NCBI GenBank assembly: GCA_025997215.1
Contig: BNUH01000010.1
Location: forward strand, 1-60,948
DNA length: 60,948 nucleotides
Origin: Clostridia bacterium
Lineage (GTDB): Bacteria > Bacillota_A > Clostridia > Christensenellales > Aristaeellaceae
Direction of reading: 5' to 3'
Part shown: one piece after another, positions 60,417-60,948 of the stretch
Layout: each line of letters opens with the position of its first letter
Position numbering within the stretch: the stretch's first letter is position 1
The notes under the pieces: generated by a model
The model's database searches: none
The model's input: only the letters and a program-made list of their open reading frames with translations
What the model was told of the DNA's origin: nothing
Translations under genes and position numbers: made by a program

Positions 60417-60948
60417 ACCATCAGGGAAGCGATAGAGCACTTCTTTCGGAATGAATCCGCCGACAAACATGGTATCTTCGACGAGATACCGCTGTACGGC
60501 TCGTATAAGCGGAAAACAGCGGGTTACAGCCGCGTGTCGACCGATCTTGAGGAACAGCAGAACAGCTATAAAGCACAGGTCGACTATTACACGAAACATA
60601 TAATGAACAATCCCGATTGGGAATTTGTTAATGTATATACGGAAAAACTCATGCCGGTCATCCGCGCCTGGCAGGACAGACCGCTAGAGAGCGTGTACGC
60701 AATGGTGATGCTGGACGCAATCCACTACAAGGTACGCGAGGAAGGAGCAGTGGTCAAGAAAGCGGTGTATATCGCTATCGGCACGGATTTGGAGGGGAAG
60801 AAAGACGTACTGGGACTGTGGATCGGCGCGAGCGAAGGAGCCAAATATTGGATGAGCGTACTAGCGGGGTTGAAAAACCGAGGAGTACGGGATATACTGA
60901 TAGCGTCGATGGACGGATTGACAGGATTTTCGGATGCTGTGGCTGCAG
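60417..60948 (+). pseudogene. Serine recombinase N-terminal fragment fused in frame to an IS256-type transposase fragment
   Basis: From a stop at 60414-60416 one frame stays open to the window end. Residues encoded at about 60492-60638 (KRKTAGYSRVSTDLEEQQNS, then YYTKHIMNNPDWEFVNVYT) match the catalytic N-terminus of large serine recombinases, with the Ser in SRVSTD. From about 60639 the frame becomes EKLMPVIRAWQDRPLESVYA, DAIHYKVREEGAVVKKA and DVLGLWIGASEGAKYWMSVL, which is the IS256/Mutator transposase with catalytic Asp in MLDAIHYKV and ASMDGLTGF. The join is exact in frame. No start codon with a ribosome site is evident, and the 3' end lies beyond the window. Confidence 0.65.

Noticed and set aside
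60105..60599. 164-residue minus-strand reading frame as a gene
   Set aside because: Its right part is antisense to the recombinase fragment and the GH3-like content is in a different frame, so no single intact protein is encoded.

Overview
The window looks like a chromosomal segment of a spore-forming member of the Bacillota, most likely an uncultured, fairly GC-rich Clostridia (Christensenellales-like is my guess, not a demonstrated placement). The reasons are a ger receptor operon, a spoIIIA operon, an endospore-type dnaG-rpoD-trmK block, a yerC-pcrA-ligA block, HrcA/CIRCE control of groESL, and Gram-positive style ribosome binding sites and sigma-A promoters. Gene starts are often GTG or TTG with GGAGG-type sites, and most genes are clearly coding in a CGC/GCG-rich style. 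Lower-GC patches (the transposase near 58-59.6 kb and the middle of the 52.4-54.5 kb gene) stand out as likely imports.

Layout. 1-2.2 kb is a scar zone: an internally deleted IS110-type transposase, an opposite-strand C-terminal copy of a glycosyltransferase-like gene, the intact relative, and a 62-bp terminal-inverted-repeat element. 2.2-6.6 kb carries a heterodimeric ABC exporter with one degenerate ATP site and an alpha/beta hydrolase. 6.6-10.8 kb (minus) is a GerA-GerC-GerB germinant receptor operon with a fourth small membrane gene. 10.9-14.6 kb is dnaG, rpoD, trmK. 14.6-19 kb has a short Uma2 gene, a GH4 alpha-galactosidase and a sugar nucleotidyltransferase fused to an apparently dead phosphomannomutase domain. 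19.1-22.1 kb holds a Myb/SANT-like regulator and a DUF362 ferredoxin-type protein, separated by a 640-bp inverted pair of a dispersed repeat. 22.3-30.1 kb is a co-directional series (YesL-like, methyltransferase, Hsp33, TPR protein, HEAT protein, HD protein, CapA-like). 30.2-32.3 kb is CIRCE-groES-groEL. 32.3-35.3 kb (minus) has two unusual XRE-type proteins and a secreted metallo-beta-lactamase-fold protein. 35.4-40.3 kb has an L,D-transpeptidase and spoIIIAA-AG (no AH; AF and AG short). 40.3-43.3 kb has a serine hydrolase and an orphan solute-binding protein. 43.3-44 kb is a second convergent pair of the same repeat family, one copy interrupted by a 161-bp TA-target MITE. 44-52.3 kb (minus) holds an ABC exporter pair, a QueG-like Fe-S protein and ligA, pcrA, yerC. 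52.4-54.5 kb is a GLUG-repeat protein. 54.5-58 kb (minus) is an LplB/LplC-type sugar importer. 58.2-60.9 kb is a mobile-element zone around a tRNA-Leu(CAA): a DDE-transposase IS, a structured repeat touching the tRNA promoter, a GH3 fragment and a serine recombinase/IS256 chimera running off the end.

How it fits together: much of the window is housekeeping (replication primase, sigma factor, helicase, ligase, chaperonin) interleaved with sporulation and germination modules and with import of sugars or peptides. The most interesting unexplained features are the dispersed repeat with a perfectly conserved, pseudoknot-capable core placed in sense orientation just after stop codons of convergent genes, the two XRE proteins next to groESL, and the reduced spoIIIA operon.
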